Source of the DNA: a virus | Virus record (IMG/VR): IMGVR_UViG_3300037847_006658 | Location: 1 to 46,170 of that record | Direction: 5' to 3' (one strand) | Length of the DNA: 46,170 nucleotides | In this document: positions 7,262 to 15,480 of the stretch, piece by piece | How the letters are laid out: each line of letters begins with the position of its first letter | How positions within the stretch are numbered: position 1 is the stretch's first letter | The notes under the pieces: model-generated | The model's input: the letters and a program-made list of their open reading frames with translations, nothing else | Told to the model about the DNA's origin: nothing | Databases searched by the model: none | Program-made: the position numbers and the translations under genes

Positions 7262-7599
7262 GTTTCTTTGACTCTGATGTCGTCCGTGCTGAGATGACAG
7301 AAATCAGCGAATTACAAGAAGACATTTACAAGAATGTCTTTAAGTTCCCTTCCATGGATAAGGAAGAGAAACTCTTTCATGTTGCCATGCTAGAAAGACT
7401 CCTTGAAAAACAAAGAGTTCTTTACACACGCTTAAGTTTATCTGACGATCCTGAAGCGAAAGTCATGAAAGAACGTATTGTGGAATCTGCCGCAATGATG
7501 GGACTTTCCAAAGATGTAGACATGTCTACTATTTTTAGAAATATGTCTCAAATGCTTGATGTGATGAAATCTCAGATTGACAAAAACGAACCTGGGTAG
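7258..7599 (+). CDS. DUF1825 family protein
   Basis: A 113-residue helical protein starting MSFFDSDVVRAEM, with LERLLEKQRVLYTRLSLSDDPEAKVMKE and a C-terminal FRNMSQMLDVMKSQID. The FFDS start, the RxxxxRxxLSDDPEA block and the terminal helix match DUF1825, a family of cyanobacterial and cyanophage proteins without known function. Its ATGA overlaps the gp59 stop, and gp32 follows after 51 nt. The location suggests a link to the replication fork, but this is inference. Confidence 0.75.
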   Translation: MSFFDSDVVRAEMTEISELQEDIYKNVFKFPSMDKEEKLFHVAMLERLLEKQRVLYTRLSLSDDPEAKVMKERIVESAAMMGLSKDVDMSTIFRNMSQMLDVMKSQIDKNEPG

Positions 7600-7630
7600 T
7601 AGAATAGCGAAGCACACACAAGCCAAATCC

Positions 7631-7650
7631 AATTAATCCTAATTAATCCT
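7631..7650 (+). repeat. Perfect tandem 10-bp repeat at the gp32 start
   Basis: AATTAATCCT occurs twice in a row (7631-7640 and 7641-7650), directly followed by the gp32 ATG at 7651. No normal Shine-Dalgarno is present. T4 gp32 represses its own translation by binding an unstructured AU-rich region next to its ribosome site; this AU-rich duplication is a candidate for the same role. Confidence 0.6.
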
Positions 7651-8580
7651 ATGTCTTTTTCTAATCTTAAAAAGCAATCTAATCTTGGTTCTCTTACTTC
7701 TAAACTGGTAAAAGAAGTAGAAAAGATGAACAACTCTGGCGGCGGTGGTGATGAACGCCTCTGGAAACCCGAAATGGATAAGACTGGCAACGGTTATGCA
7801 GTCATCCGTTTCCTGCCTGCCCCTGATGGAGAAGAACTCCCCTGGGCAAAGATGTACTCCCATGCCTTCCAAGGTCCTGGTGGTTGGTACATTGAGAACT
7901 CCCTGACTACCATTGGAAACAAAGATCCTCTGGGTGAATACAACCGCGAACTGTGGAACAGTGGACTTGACTCTGATAAGGAGACTGTTCGTAAGCAGAA
8001 GCGTAAACTGTCTTACTATGCCAACATTTATGTTGTGCAGGACAAAGCAAATCCTCAGAACGAAGGTAAAGTCTTCCTGTATAAGTTTGGCAAGAAAATC
8101 TTCGACAAAATCATGGAAGCAATGCAACCTGAGTTTGAAGATGAGGAAGCAATCAACCCCTTCGATTTCTGGCAAGGTGCCAACTTCAAACTGAAACTGA
8201 AGAAGGTTGCTGGTTATTGGAACTATGACTCTTCAGAGTTCGATCGTCCCGCTCCCCTGCTTGACGATGATGATGCACTGGAAGCAGTGTGGAAGAAGCA
8301 GTATTCTCTGACTGCTATTACTGCTCCCGATCAGTTCAAGACTTATGAGCAATTGGAGACTCGCCTGAAAATGGTTCTTGGTAAGAAGTCTGCTCCTGCT
8401 CGTCTTGACGAAGAGGTTGCTGATGAAGATGACTCTCGTGGTTCTTATACACCCAACTTTGAGTCAAAAGCATCTGAACCTGCTGCTGACTTCAACGCAC
8501 CTGACATCACTCCTACTAAGTCTGCGGACTCAGATGAAGATGATGCACTGTCCTACTTCCAAAAACTTGCGGAAAGTTGA
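7651..8580 (+). CDS. 32: gp32 single-stranded DNA-binding protein
   Basis: A 309-residue protein with the gp32 plan: a basic N-terminus (SNLKKQSNLGSLTSKLVKEV), an OB-fold core rich in aromatics (YAVIRFLPAP, GGWYIENSL, YYANIYVVQD, FLYKFGKKIFDKI, NPFDFWQGANFKLKLKK), then a long acidic tail (EEVADEDDSRG... SDEDDALSYFQKLAES). It coats ssDNA in replication and recombination; the acidic tail binds partners such as gp59. The sequence contains no cysteine, so the zinc site of T4 gp32 (His plus three Cys) is absent. It converges with gp53 on the other strand. Confidence 0.95.
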   Translation: MSFSNLKKQSNLGSLTSKLVKEVEKMNNSGGGGDERLWKPEMDKTGNGYAVIRFLPAPDGEELPWAKMYSHAFQGPGGWYIENSLTTIGNKDPLGEYNRELWNSGLDSDKETVRKQKRKLSYYANIYVVQDKANPQNEGKVFLYKFGKKIFDKIMEAMQPEFEDEEAINPFDFWQGANFKLKLKKVAGYWNYDSSEFDRPAPLLDDDDALEAVWKKQYSLTAITAPDQFKTYEQLETRLKMVLGKKSAPARLDEEVADEDDSRGSYTPNFESKASEPAADFNAPDITPTKSADSDEDDALSYFQKLAES

Positions 8581-8598
8581 AATACAATCAGTTGTGCT

Positions 8599-8613
8599 TA
8601 ACCCTTCTGGTTA
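8599..8613 (+). terminator. Weak hairpin between convergent gp32 and gp53
   Basis: A TAACC/GGTTA 5-bp stem with the loop CTTCT, followed at a distance by an AT-rich stretch (ATTTTAATTT). It could stop convergent transcription but lacks an adjacent T-run. Confidence 0.25.
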
Positions 8614-8633
8614 TTGCAGCGTATTTTAATTTA

Positions 8634-9302
8634 CTATTCAAATAAACGAATATTATCTGCTTTCTTCATGGTTCTGCTCACATACTGAGTAGAACCTTTT
8701 TTGTATTCTAGAGTTTCTTCCATATCGTTGAGTACGACATTTAGATACTCACGTTTTAAGACATAGATGTTTCTCTTTTCATTCTCTTTCTTAAGTTCAT
8801 AATCATAGTTTGTCACTGCTGTAGCAATATTAACTCGCTTATCCATTAACTCAGTCACCTCATCATAAAATTCAATCGAATAATTTTGAGGAACCTCTAA
8901 TCCTTGAGGCACGATGATATTGCCAGAAGTATCTTTTACCTCTACAGATTCGTAATGATGAACTCCAAAAATATTATCTTGCGTTCCATATTTATTTGTC
9001 AGATACTCATTGAAAGCATCATTTGTCAAAGGCCATTCCTCATATATGTTCAAGATGTTATTAGCAAGAAGAACTACCCAATCTAAAGATTCATCGCCAT
9101 ATACTTTATTCGCTACATTATCTGGACGATCTTCACCGACGATTTGATACTTGGTGAAATAACTTAAATCATTGAAAATATCATTTCTAAGTTTTGCTCT
9201 ACTGAACAAATTCTTTACAGGTTTATACTCTGAGATGACTTGCTCTTTCTCATCTCTAGTTACATATTCAAATTTTGGAACGTATCTGAAGTAATTTGGC
9301 AT
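8634..9302 (-). CDS. 53: gp53-like baseplate wedge protein
   Basis: A 222-residue protein starting MPNYFRYVPKFEYV. The early YFTKYQIVGEDRPDNVANKVYGDESLDWVVLLANNI region is the hallmark of T4 gp53 and related LysM-like baseplate wedge proteins. It joins wedges into the hexagonal baseplate. It is the last gene of a four-gene minus-strand run and starts 1 nt after gp48 ends. Confidence 0.85.
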   Translation of the reverse strand: MPNYFRYVPKFEYVTRDEKEQVISEYKPVKNLFSRAKLRNDIFNDLSYFTKYQIVGEDRPDNVANKVYGDESLDWVVLLANNILNIYEEWPLTNDAFNEYLTNKYGTQDNIFGVHHYESVEVKDTSGNIIVPQGLEVPQNYSIEFYDEVTELMDKRVNIATAVTNYDYELKKENEKRNIYVLKREYLNVVLNDMEETLEYKKGSTQYVSRTMKKADNIRLFE

Positions 9303-9303
9303 T

Positions 9304-10725
9304 TTAGAATCCTATAGAGTTGAGAGCGGTTTCGTCGTCCATGAGTCCCTCCTCGAAATATTGAGATTCAATGATAGGAGTGAGTTCCTTGAATGTAAGT
9401 GTCACTTGATATGAAGTCATTGTTCTATCATCATCACTATAAGTCATGTAACTTCCATCAGGAGTATAATCAACCGAGCAGTTGGTAAGAGCACAAGTTT
9501 TGACTCGTCCAATAGATGGGTGATTGTCTCTTAATGTGCCAGTCGCATCAAAGTATTGATATTTAATATCAAAGACATTAGGTGATTTTAAGAATGTTGC
9601 ATCTGCTGTTGCCTTTACAGTCATTCCTTGTTTAAAGAAACGAATGATTTTTTTGACTTCTTGTGCTTCAGGTCCAGATCTTGCAGACATTCTGAATACA
9701 TAAGAAAAATCACGTAGTTCTGGAGCATTGAAAAGTAATTCCAGATTGGGGTTCAGAATAGCACCCGTTGCTCTGGAGAGAAGTCCTTGAGTGCTGGTTG
9801 CCTGTTGAGCAAGATACACTTTTAATGCATCACCGTAAGCAGTATTTCCCCGAAACGCCTCAGTCGCCGCAGTGATTGCATTCGCTGCTGCTTCTCCAGG
9901 ATTATCAGCCCCCATCAAACTGAGAGATTCTGCTACAAGAAAGGATTGAAACGCATTTAGTTTCCCTTCGTTGAAATTAACACTGTTATTATCTACGATT
10001 TTACCTGGGGTAGGTAGTGTCACTGAACCTTTAATTGGTGTACCTGGTCTTCTGTCTATTTGATTTCTTCCCAATCCAGATTGAATTTTAGCACCTTCAG
10101 AAGTCCTCATAGAAAATTTAATTCTATCGGACTTATTAGTTCTCAAATCTAAAGGATAAACTAAAGGTTCACCTCCATTTAGATAATCTGTTCTCGTAAG
10201 TTTATCATTGGCGGGAATACCATCATTGGTTACATTATCTCTAGGTGTAGCAGCTTGAATTGGTACGCTACCGTCCTCACTGACTTCAGGCACAACTCCT
10301 TGATTTTCGGATGCAAGAACACTTGTTGCACCATATGCAGCCAGTGACTCTGCAGTTCCATTTGCTCCCGTGTTCAGAGTTCCATCTTCGTTTACAGAAT
10401 TATCTTTCTGTTGAAGTTTTTTTGCAATTGTATCTCTCAATCCAATGTTCATCATTGAATTAGGGTTGCTGAGAGTCTGCTGCAAATCTACAGTAGCCTT
10501 GTTTTCAAAAGTCCACTTACCATTCTCCCTAGTTGCTAATTTTGTAGGACTACCTAATAGTCCTATAGGACTTCTTTGAACTTCCTCAAGAGTTGTCACA
10601 GTGGTTCCAGGTACATACTTGCCATTAGCATCCACCTCCACTGTTGTGGATGTTTGCAGATATATGCGTTTTCCTCCACTAGTGCTATATTGGGTTCTAT
10701 TTGTGTCTACTGTTACTACAGGCAT
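9304..10725 (-). CDS. 48: gp48-like baseplate tail tube cap protein
   Basis: A 473-residue structural protein. The C-terminal half (FSYVFRMSARSGPEAQEVKK, IIRFFKQGMTVKA, then TNCSVDYTPDGSYMTYSDDD and VTLTFKELTPI) is the tube-protein-like fold seen in phage tail tube initiators. Position beside gp53 supports gp48, the cap from which the tail tube grows. The N-terminal 150 residues are low-complexity and rich in Asn, Gly and Thr. A perfect TATAAATA box lies 20 nt ahead of the start on the same strand. Confidence 0.8.
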   Translation of the reverse strand: MPVVTVDTNRTQYSTSGGKRIYLQTSTTVEVDANGKYVPGTTVTTLEEVQRSPIGLLGSPTKLATRENGKWTFENKATVDLQQTLSNPNSMMNIGLRDTIAKKLQQKDNSVNEDGTLNTGANGTAESLAAYGATSVLASENQGVVPEVSEDGSVPIQAATPRDNVTNDGIPANDKLTRTDYLNGGEPLVYPLDLRTNKSDRIKFSMRTSEGAKIQSGLGRNQIDRRPGTPIKGSVTLPTPGKIVDNNSVNFNEGKLNAFQSFLVAESLSLMGADNPGEAAANAITAATEAFRGNTAYGDALKVYLAQQATSTQGLLSRATGAILNPNLELLFNAPELRDFSYVFRMSARSGPEAQEVKKIIRFFKQGMTVKATADATFLKSPNVFDIKYQYFDATGTLRDNHPSIGRVKTCALTNCSVDYTPDGSYMTYSDDDRTMTSYQVTLTFKELTPIIESQYFEEGLMDDETALNSIGF

Positions 10726-10744
10726 GAGCCAGAACTTTTTTATC

Positions 10745-10752
10745 TATTTATA
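10745..10752 (-). promoter_or_regulatory. T4-type late promoter box TATAAATA
   Basis: A perfect TATAAATA on the minus strand, 20 nt ahead of the gp48 start at 10725, as expected for a clamp- and gp33-dependent late promoter. It lies in the 22-nt gap downstream of the preceding gene. Confidence 0.7.
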
Positions 10753-11227
10753 GTACTGTTTTATAAAAAGCATAATTTATATCACGCAAATCATTTATCT
10801 CACTATTTCTTACAAGATGCATTTGTCCTGGGAGTTCTCCCCAAGTGTAATTTCTAACAGTTCCCCAATGAAAGTTGAGTCCTTTGAATCCCCATCCCTG
10901 AACATCAACACATGCGATTAATGGATGTTGATCGTATTTTAACCCCTTTGTTTTAGCATTGTATATAAAGGTATAATAATCACCAACATCAGGTACTGGT
11001 TGAACTTCTGTTAGTAAGTCCATTATCTTAAGCATCTTCTCTTCAGGATCTACAGTATTTTGAATATCCTGTTTAGATGAGGCGATTCTATTATCGCCAA
11101 CTAATTCTTGATATTGATAATTTTCTATACTCCGTCTTTTCTTTTCCTCCTCCCTGGCATTAATCTGTGCCTTTACCTCTTCATAAGAAGGTCCACTTCT
11201 TCTTCGTCTGGCGGCGCGTCTTGCCAT
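10748..11227 (-). CDS. Conserved hypothetical structural-operon protein
   Basis: A 159-residue protein with a very basic N-terminus (MARRAARRRRSG), a helical charged region (YEEVKAQINAREEEKKRR), and a C-terminal globular part (VGDYYTFIYNAKTKGLKYDQ, FKGLNFHWGTVRNYTWGELPG). It overlaps gp4 by 1 nt and precedes gp48. The pattern recurs in cyanomyoviruses between gp4 and gp48; no function is known. The Arg-rich start could bind DNA. Confidence 0.7.
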   Translation of the reverse strand: MARRAARRRRSGPSYEEVKAQINAREEEKKRRSIENYQYQELVGDNRIASSKQDIQNTVDPEEKMLKIMDLLTEVQPVPDVGDYYTFIYNAKTKGLKYDQHPLIACVDVQGWGFKGLNFHWGTVRNYTWGELPGQMHLVRNSEINDLRDINYAFYKTVL

Positions 11228-11670
11228 TACTTGATACCTAACTCATCTTCGGTTATAATCTTAAATTCAACGCCATTGTCAAGACAAAATTCAGATGCTG
11301 CTTTCCATTTTGCTTGATTCACAGCATAAGTTTTAGTTTCATAGATAAAAGATTTTGTAACACGTTTCCCTTTCTTAGGTGGTTGTGTCTGTCTTTTTGG
11401 TTTTACTTCAACCACATACTTTTTTACTTTACCGTTTCTTTCTTTTACTTCTATAAGAAAGTCTGGGTAATAGCGATGAACCCTATTGTCAACTGGAGAG
11501 ACATATGGAATTGAAAATTCTTCACTTGCCCACCTCAGAATATTTGGATTAGTATCACACCACTTGCAAAATCTTCTCTCCCAACTACTACGGCAGACAA
11601 TATTATTCGCATCCCCCTGGTATTTTCTGGGGAAAGATGGTTTATACTTACTTTTTAAACTTTCTGCCAT
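11227..11670 (-). CDS. 4: gp4-like head completion protein with TnsA-like nuclease motif
   Basis: A 147-residue protein with SSWERRFCKW (E31), RWASEEFSIPY, RYYPDFLIEV (P69-D70) and VVEVKPK (E88-x-K90). This PD-x-ExK arrangement matches the TnsA-like fold of T4 gp4 (gp50/65), needed to finish filled heads before tail joining. The first gene of the minus-strand run, with a TATAAATA box 30 nt ahead of the start. All motif residues look intact. Confidence 0.8.
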   Translation of the reverse strand: MAESLKSKYKPSFPRKYQGDANNIVCRSSWERRFCKWCDTNPNILRWASEEFSIPYVSPVDNRVHRYYPDFLIEVKERNGKVKKYVVEVKPKRQTQPPKKGKRVTKSFIYETKTYAVNQAKWKAASEFCLDNGVEFKIITEDELGIK

Positions 11671-11699
11671 TTAGTTGACTACATAATATACCGGTAAAA

Positions 11700-11707
11700 T
11701 ATTTATA
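11700..11707 (-). promoter_or_regulatory. T4-type late promoter box TATAAATA
   Basis: A perfect TATAAATA on the minus strand, 30 nt before the gp4 start. It lies in the 43-nt divergent gap between gp4 and gp54. The plus-strand promoter for gp54 is less clear; only a degenerate GTAAAATA is seen. Confidence 0.65.
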
Positions 11708-11713
11708 GTTGGG

Positions 11714-12544
11714 ATGCCCACACCAATACCAAGACCTAGGGGTTTAGCTGAATTAAAGGCAAATATTCTGCGTCCAGCAACTACCTCAAACTTTCAGTGT
11801 TACTTTCAACCACCTGCTGCTGTCTTAAACTGGATGGAAAATAGACAGGCAGCGGGATTGGGAAAGGCATATGTTGGACAAGAAGATTTTCTTGGGTTAA
11901 ATTGTGCTGAAGCAAGTCTTCCAGGTTCTACTTTTGCAACTCATGAAATAACAAATGACTTTGCAGGTGTAACTGAAAGACATGCATATAGAAGACAATA
12001 TGATGATAGAGCACAATTTACATTTTATGTAGATCACGATTATCAAATCATCAACTTTTTTGAAAACTGGATGGCATTCATTGCAAATGAGCAAAGAACG
12101 CGAGATAATAGAACTGACTCAATTTCAGAAGATACACGTAGTTATTCATATAGAATGAATTTTCCTGAGCAGTATCAAAGTACAATTTATATCAATAAGT
12201 TTGAGAAAGATATTGCTGCTGCTGATGGTTCAGGGGAAAAATATTTGCAATATGCTATGCACAAAGCATTTCCAATCAGTATTAATTCAATGCCTGTTTC
12301 ATATGAGGCATCTCAAATATTAAAATGCACAGTATCGTTTACATACTCTAGATATCTAATTTTACCACCAGAATCAAACATTATCCAAAGAAATATTAGA
12401 TTCCAGAATAGAATCGATCCTGGAGTTACAAGAGGACCTGCTGCTGGTGAAAGAATTCTTGGACAGACAGGTGCAGGAACTGTAGATGAATTGAGACAAA
12501 TTAATTTTGGCACAGGAAATTTATTTAATCCTCCAATAGCATAA
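11714..12544 (+). CDS. 54: gp54-like baseplate tail tube initiator
   Basis: A 276-residue protein with a tail-tube-like fold: CAEASLPGSTFATHEI, YRRQYDDRAQFTFYVDHDYQIINFFENWM and FPISINSMPV are typical of tube/initiator proteins of T4-like phages. gp54 sits on gp48 and starts polymerisation of the gp19 tube. It is transcribed divergently from gp4 and followed by gp26. Confidence 0.82.
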   Translation: MPTPIPRPRGLAELKANILRPATTSNFQCYFQPPAAVLNWMENRQAAGLGKAYVGQEDFLGLNCAEASLPGSTFATHEITNDFAGVTERHAYRRQYDDRAQFTFYVDHDYQIINFFENWMAFIANEQRTRDNRTDSISEDTRSYSYRMNFPEQYQSTIYINKFEKDIAAADGSGEKYLQYAMHKAFPISINSMPVSYEASQILKCTVSFTYSRYLILPPESNIIQRNIRFQNRIDPGVTRGPAAGERILGQTGAGTVDELRQINFGTGNLFNPPIA

Positions 12545-12550
12545 TAAATA
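12543..12550 (+). promoter_or_regulatory. Late-promoter-like box AATAAATA
   Basis: One mismatch to TATAAATA, overlapping the gp54 stop and 28 nt ahead of the gp26 start. Confidence 0.4.
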
Positions 12551-12578
12551 GTCATACTGAAATTTTTATTAGGATATC

Positions 12579-13298
12579 ATGCCTTTACCAAAAATTGCTA
12601 CGCCGACATATGAGTTGGAATTACCATCTACAGGAAAGACAGTAAAATACCGTCCGTTTTTAGTTAAAGAAGAAAAACTTCTAGTGTTGGCGCTGGAATC
12701 TGAGGATACAAAGCAGATTACTACTGCGATTAAAAACGTAATCAAAGCGTGTATTCAATCGAGAGGAATTAAAGTAGAGGCACTCCCTACTTTTGATATT
12801 GAATATTTGTTCCTCAACATTCGTGGAAAGTCTGTAGGTGAAGAGGTTGAAGTTAATATTCTTTGTCCTGATGATGGTGAAACATATGTTCCTACCACAA
12901 TTCCAATTGATGAAATTGAAGTTGTAAAGAGTGATGAACATACTACCAACATTCAGTTGGATGAGCATTTAGTAATGCAATTGAAGTATCCCTCTCTCGA
13001 TCAGTTCATTAAGAACAATTTTGACTTTAACAATGCTGCTGGTGTAGATCAGTCATTTGAACTCATTTCGACATGTATTGACAAAATCTACAATGCCGAT
13101 GAGGTTTGGGCAGGAGAGGATTGTACTAAGAAGGAGATGATTGAATTTCTTGAGCAAATGAACTCTGCTCAGTTTAAAGAAATTGAAAAATTCTTTGAGA
13201 CTATGCCAAAACTATCTCATGAAGTAACAGTGACTAATCCTAAGACTGGAGTAGAAAGCACTGTTCTTCTGGAGGGATTAGCAAGTTTTTTCGCATAG
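12579..13298 (+). CDS. 26: gp26-like baseplate hub protein
   Basis: A 239-residue protein beginning MPLPKIATPTYELELPSTGKTVKYRPFLVKEEK, the characteristic start of the T4 gp26 baseplate family (PF12322). It has a middle helical region (IEYLFLNIRGKSVGEEVEV) and a C-terminal acidic part. gp26 helps assemble the central hub of the baseplate. Neighbours gp54 and gp51 agree. A late-like box precedes it. Confidence 0.88.
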   Translation: MPLPKIATPTYELELPSTGKTVKYRPFLVKEEKLLVLALESEDTKQITTAIKNVIKACIQSRGIKVEALPTFDIEYLFLNIRGKSVGEEVEVNILCPDDGETYVPTTIPIDEIEVVKSDEHTTNIQLDEHLVMQLKYPSLDQFIKNNFDFNNAAGVDQSFELISTCIDKIYNADEVWAGEDCTKKEMIEFLEQMNSAQFKEIEKFFETMPKLSHEVTVTNPKTGVESTVLLEGLASFFA

Positions 13299-13309
13299 CA
13301 CTCTCCCAT

Positions 13310-13486
13310 ATGAGTTTGGAGAGTTATTTCACTTTAAATTTTTCTTTGATGCAGTATCATAAATACTCATTAACAGAAATTGAAAATATGATGCCATGGG
13401 AGAGAGACATTTATGTTGAACTCTTGAGATCTCACTTAGAGGACGAAAAACAAAGGCAAAAGATGCAACAACAGCAGAATGGATGA
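13310..13486 (+). CDS. 51: gp51-like baseplate hub assembly catalyst
   Basis: A 58-residue ORF right after gp26. The segment MQYHKYSLTEIENMMPWERD, followed by IYVELLRSHLEDEK and a Gln-rich tail, matches small gp51-like proteins in cyanomyoviruses. The true start may be the internal ATG at 13349, giving 45 residues that begin MQYHKYSL. It overlaps the next gene by 8 nt. In T4 gp51 is needed for hub assembly but is not in the virion. Confidence 0.65.
   Translation: MSLESYFTLNFSLMQYHKYSLTEIENMMPWERDIYVELLRSHLEDEKQRQKMQQQQNG
13358..13365 (+). promoter_or_regulatory. Late-promoter-like box CATAAATA
   Basis: One mismatch to TATAAATA, inside the gp51-like ORF, about 115 nt upstream of the large structural gene at 13479. 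Confidence 0.35.
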
Positions 13487-15479
13487 ACTGGAACTCGAAG
13501 ATCTATTAGCAAGCATCAGGGCAGAGTCCAAAAAGGAATCTGCTCTATCTTTGTATGAAGGAACCCAGGGCACAGATCTTGTTGATGAAGAGGAAGTAGA
13601 TGAAAGAATACTGAGACTCTTAGGATTAGATGATGTTTTTGATATTGATTATGACACATATAAGTCTCTGCTAAGAGAGAAAGTTGCCGCTGCCAGAATG
13701 ACTGGCAGTCAAATGGCTACGGAGGAATCCGAACTTGTCACTAATGAATTCAGAAGAGTAAAGAGTAAAGTAGGTAGATTTAAGTTAAAGAAGAAGAGAA
13801 TAAACCTTACAGAACCTGTCGGGGAAGCACCAAGTCCCATTTCAGCACGAAGACTTTTACCTGGTAGAGTAGATCCTGCATTACCACCAGGTGCTGAAGA
13901 GGGCAGCTCAGAGTTAAAAACTGAAGTATCTGATATTGGAAGTAAGTTAGATGATTTGCTTGATTCTGTAAGAGCACAGTTTAAACTTGAAGAGGAACAA
14001 TCAAAGAAAGCAGCAATCACTGCACAAAATTTAAGAAGAAGGACGAGAGAGGATAAATTAGAATCTGGAGATGGTGCGAAAAAAGCAATAAAAGATTCAG
14101 CGAAGAAAGCACTTGCTCCGTTCACAGGTATTCTGGATAAAATTTTAAGGTTCTTAGGATTCACTGCACTTGGATTTGTATTTGATAAGTTTTACAAGTG
14201 GTGGACTAATCCAGAGAATCAGAGTAAGGTTGAGACACTGGGTAGATTCTTACAAGACTGGTGGCCTTCCTTATCTGCTGCTGCTTTATTATTCCTCACT
14301 CCTCTTGGCGGATTTATTCGTGGTACAATCAGAACAATCCGAACACTGATTCCTAAACTAGTTAACCTAATAAGATTAAATCCTCTTGCAAGTCTTGCTG
14401 TAGTTGGTGGCACTCTTGCAATAGGGAAAATTCTTTCCGATGGTGGCGTTCCTGAAGAACCCACTGGATTAACTAGAGAAGAGGCAGAGACATCTGGTGC
14501 TCCTACTTCATTTGCAGATCAGTCTGGTGGACTTGGTGCTTTCTCTGAGGGAGGAATGATTCCACGATTCAGAGGTAGAAGACGTGGAATTCCTACTGCA
14601 AGTCAAGGTGCTAAAATCACTGCTAATAGTGGAGAAACAATCACTGGTGCTGGTGCAGATACTCAGTTGATTGCTGCTCAACCAGGTGAGATGGTTATGC
14701 CTGTAGAGACTGTCAATAAGTATGGCAGCAACTTCTTCATGAATTTGATTAAGTCCACTGGAAAGAGTGGAATACCTGGCAGAGCTGCTAACATTCAATT
14801 CATGAATCAAGGTGGAATGGTTGGTGATTTTGTTAACGCATTTAGTTTCCTTCCTGGAACTGGGACAGTGATGGCACCTATCACAAGTCCTGCCACTCAA
14901 ATGGATAGTCAAGGTAGGAGAGGAGCAACAGCTGGATATCAGAGAAAGTTCTTAGGAATGAACATTGGCGAACCAATGTATCCTGTAGATAGTAGAGGAA
15001 TGTCCGCAGGATATTCTGATACAGAGAAGCGTAGATTTGAAAAGTTCAATCCCAATAAACAGTTTGTTCCTACTTTTGGTGGTAGGGGTGCTGATGCTTT
15101 AGTTGACGCCAATACAAATGACAATTTAATTAGAGATGCATTCCGTGATTTTGGGAAGAATGTACAGACACTTAAAGATTATGGCAAAAGGCAGCGTGAA
15201 ATGCTTGAAGAAATAATGCCTGGACGCTTCAGCGGTTCTATGAACATGCGTGGAGTGCAACTAGGTCCTCAGTCCTCGATTGCCCCTGTAGGAACTCCAG
15301 TAATCAGTTCTCAGACACAAATGATTGTTCTTCCTCAGAAAACAACTATTCAACCCAGAGATGATGGAAGGCAAGAGAAGGAGACAGATGACATCCCAAC
15401 ATTCAATATCATTGCAAAGTCTCCTGGAAGAAATAAAGTAATTTCTGCTCTTGGAATTCAAGATTTGGTAGGAGCATAA
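13479..15479 (+). CDS. Large tail structural protein, tape-measure-like
   Basis: A 666-residue protein. Order: acidic N-terminus, charged coiled region, then ILRFLGFTALGFVFDKFYKWW (about residues 220-240), two hydrophobic segments (SLSAAALLFLTPLGGFI and LASLAVVGGTLAIGKIL, about 264-325), then a Gly/Ser-rich part with ITANSGETITGAGA and AQPGEMVMPVETVNKYG. Hydrophobic segments plus the place after gp26/gp51, where T4 has its tape measure gp29, suggest a tape-measure or hub role. It shares the FLGFTALGF module with the next gene. No T4 homologue is recognised with certainty. Confidence 0.6.
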   Translation: MDELELEDLLASIRAESKKESALSLYEGTQGTDLVDEEEVDERILRLLGLDDVFDIDYDTYKSLLREKVAAARMTGSQMATEESELVTNEFRRVKSKVGRFKLKKKRINLTEPVGEAPSPISARRLLPGRVDPALPPGAEEGSSELKTEVSDIGSKLDDLLDSVRAQFKLEEEQSKKAAITAQNLRRRTREDKLESGDGAKKAIKDSAKKALAPFTGILDKILRFLGFTALGFVFDKFYKWWTNPENQSKVETLGRFLQDWWPSLSAAALLFLTPLGGFIRGTIRTIRTLIPKLVNLIRLNPLASLAVVGGTLAIGKILSDGGVPEEPTGLTREEAETSGAPTSFADQSGGLGAFSEGGMIPRFRGRRRGIPTASQGAKITANSGETITGAGADTQLIAAQPGEMVMPVETVNKYGSNFFMNLIKSTGKSGIPGRAANIQFMNQGGMVGDFVNAFSFLPGTGTVMAPITSPATQMDSQGRRGATAGYQRKFLGMNIGEPMYPVDSRGMSAGYSDTEKRRFEKFNPNKQFVPTFGGRGADALVDANTNDNLIRDAFRDFGKNVQTLKDYGKRQREMLEEIMPGRFSGSMNMRGVQLGPQSSIAPVGTPVISSQTQMIVLPQKTTIQPRDDGRQEKETDDIPTFNIIAKSPGRNKVISALGIQDLVGA

Positions 15480-15480
15480 G

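Noticed and set aside
7639-8175. 178-residue minus-strand ORF
   Set aside because: Opposite the well-supported gp32 gene; composition looks like an antisense reading frame.
8599-8613. Bidirectional strong terminator between gp32 and gp53
   Set aside because: Only a 5-bp stem without an adjacent T-run; kept in the list as a weak hairpin only.
11675-11700. TTGACT and TAAAAT before gp54
   Set aside because: Spacing is 14 nt; too short for a convincing sigma70 promoter.
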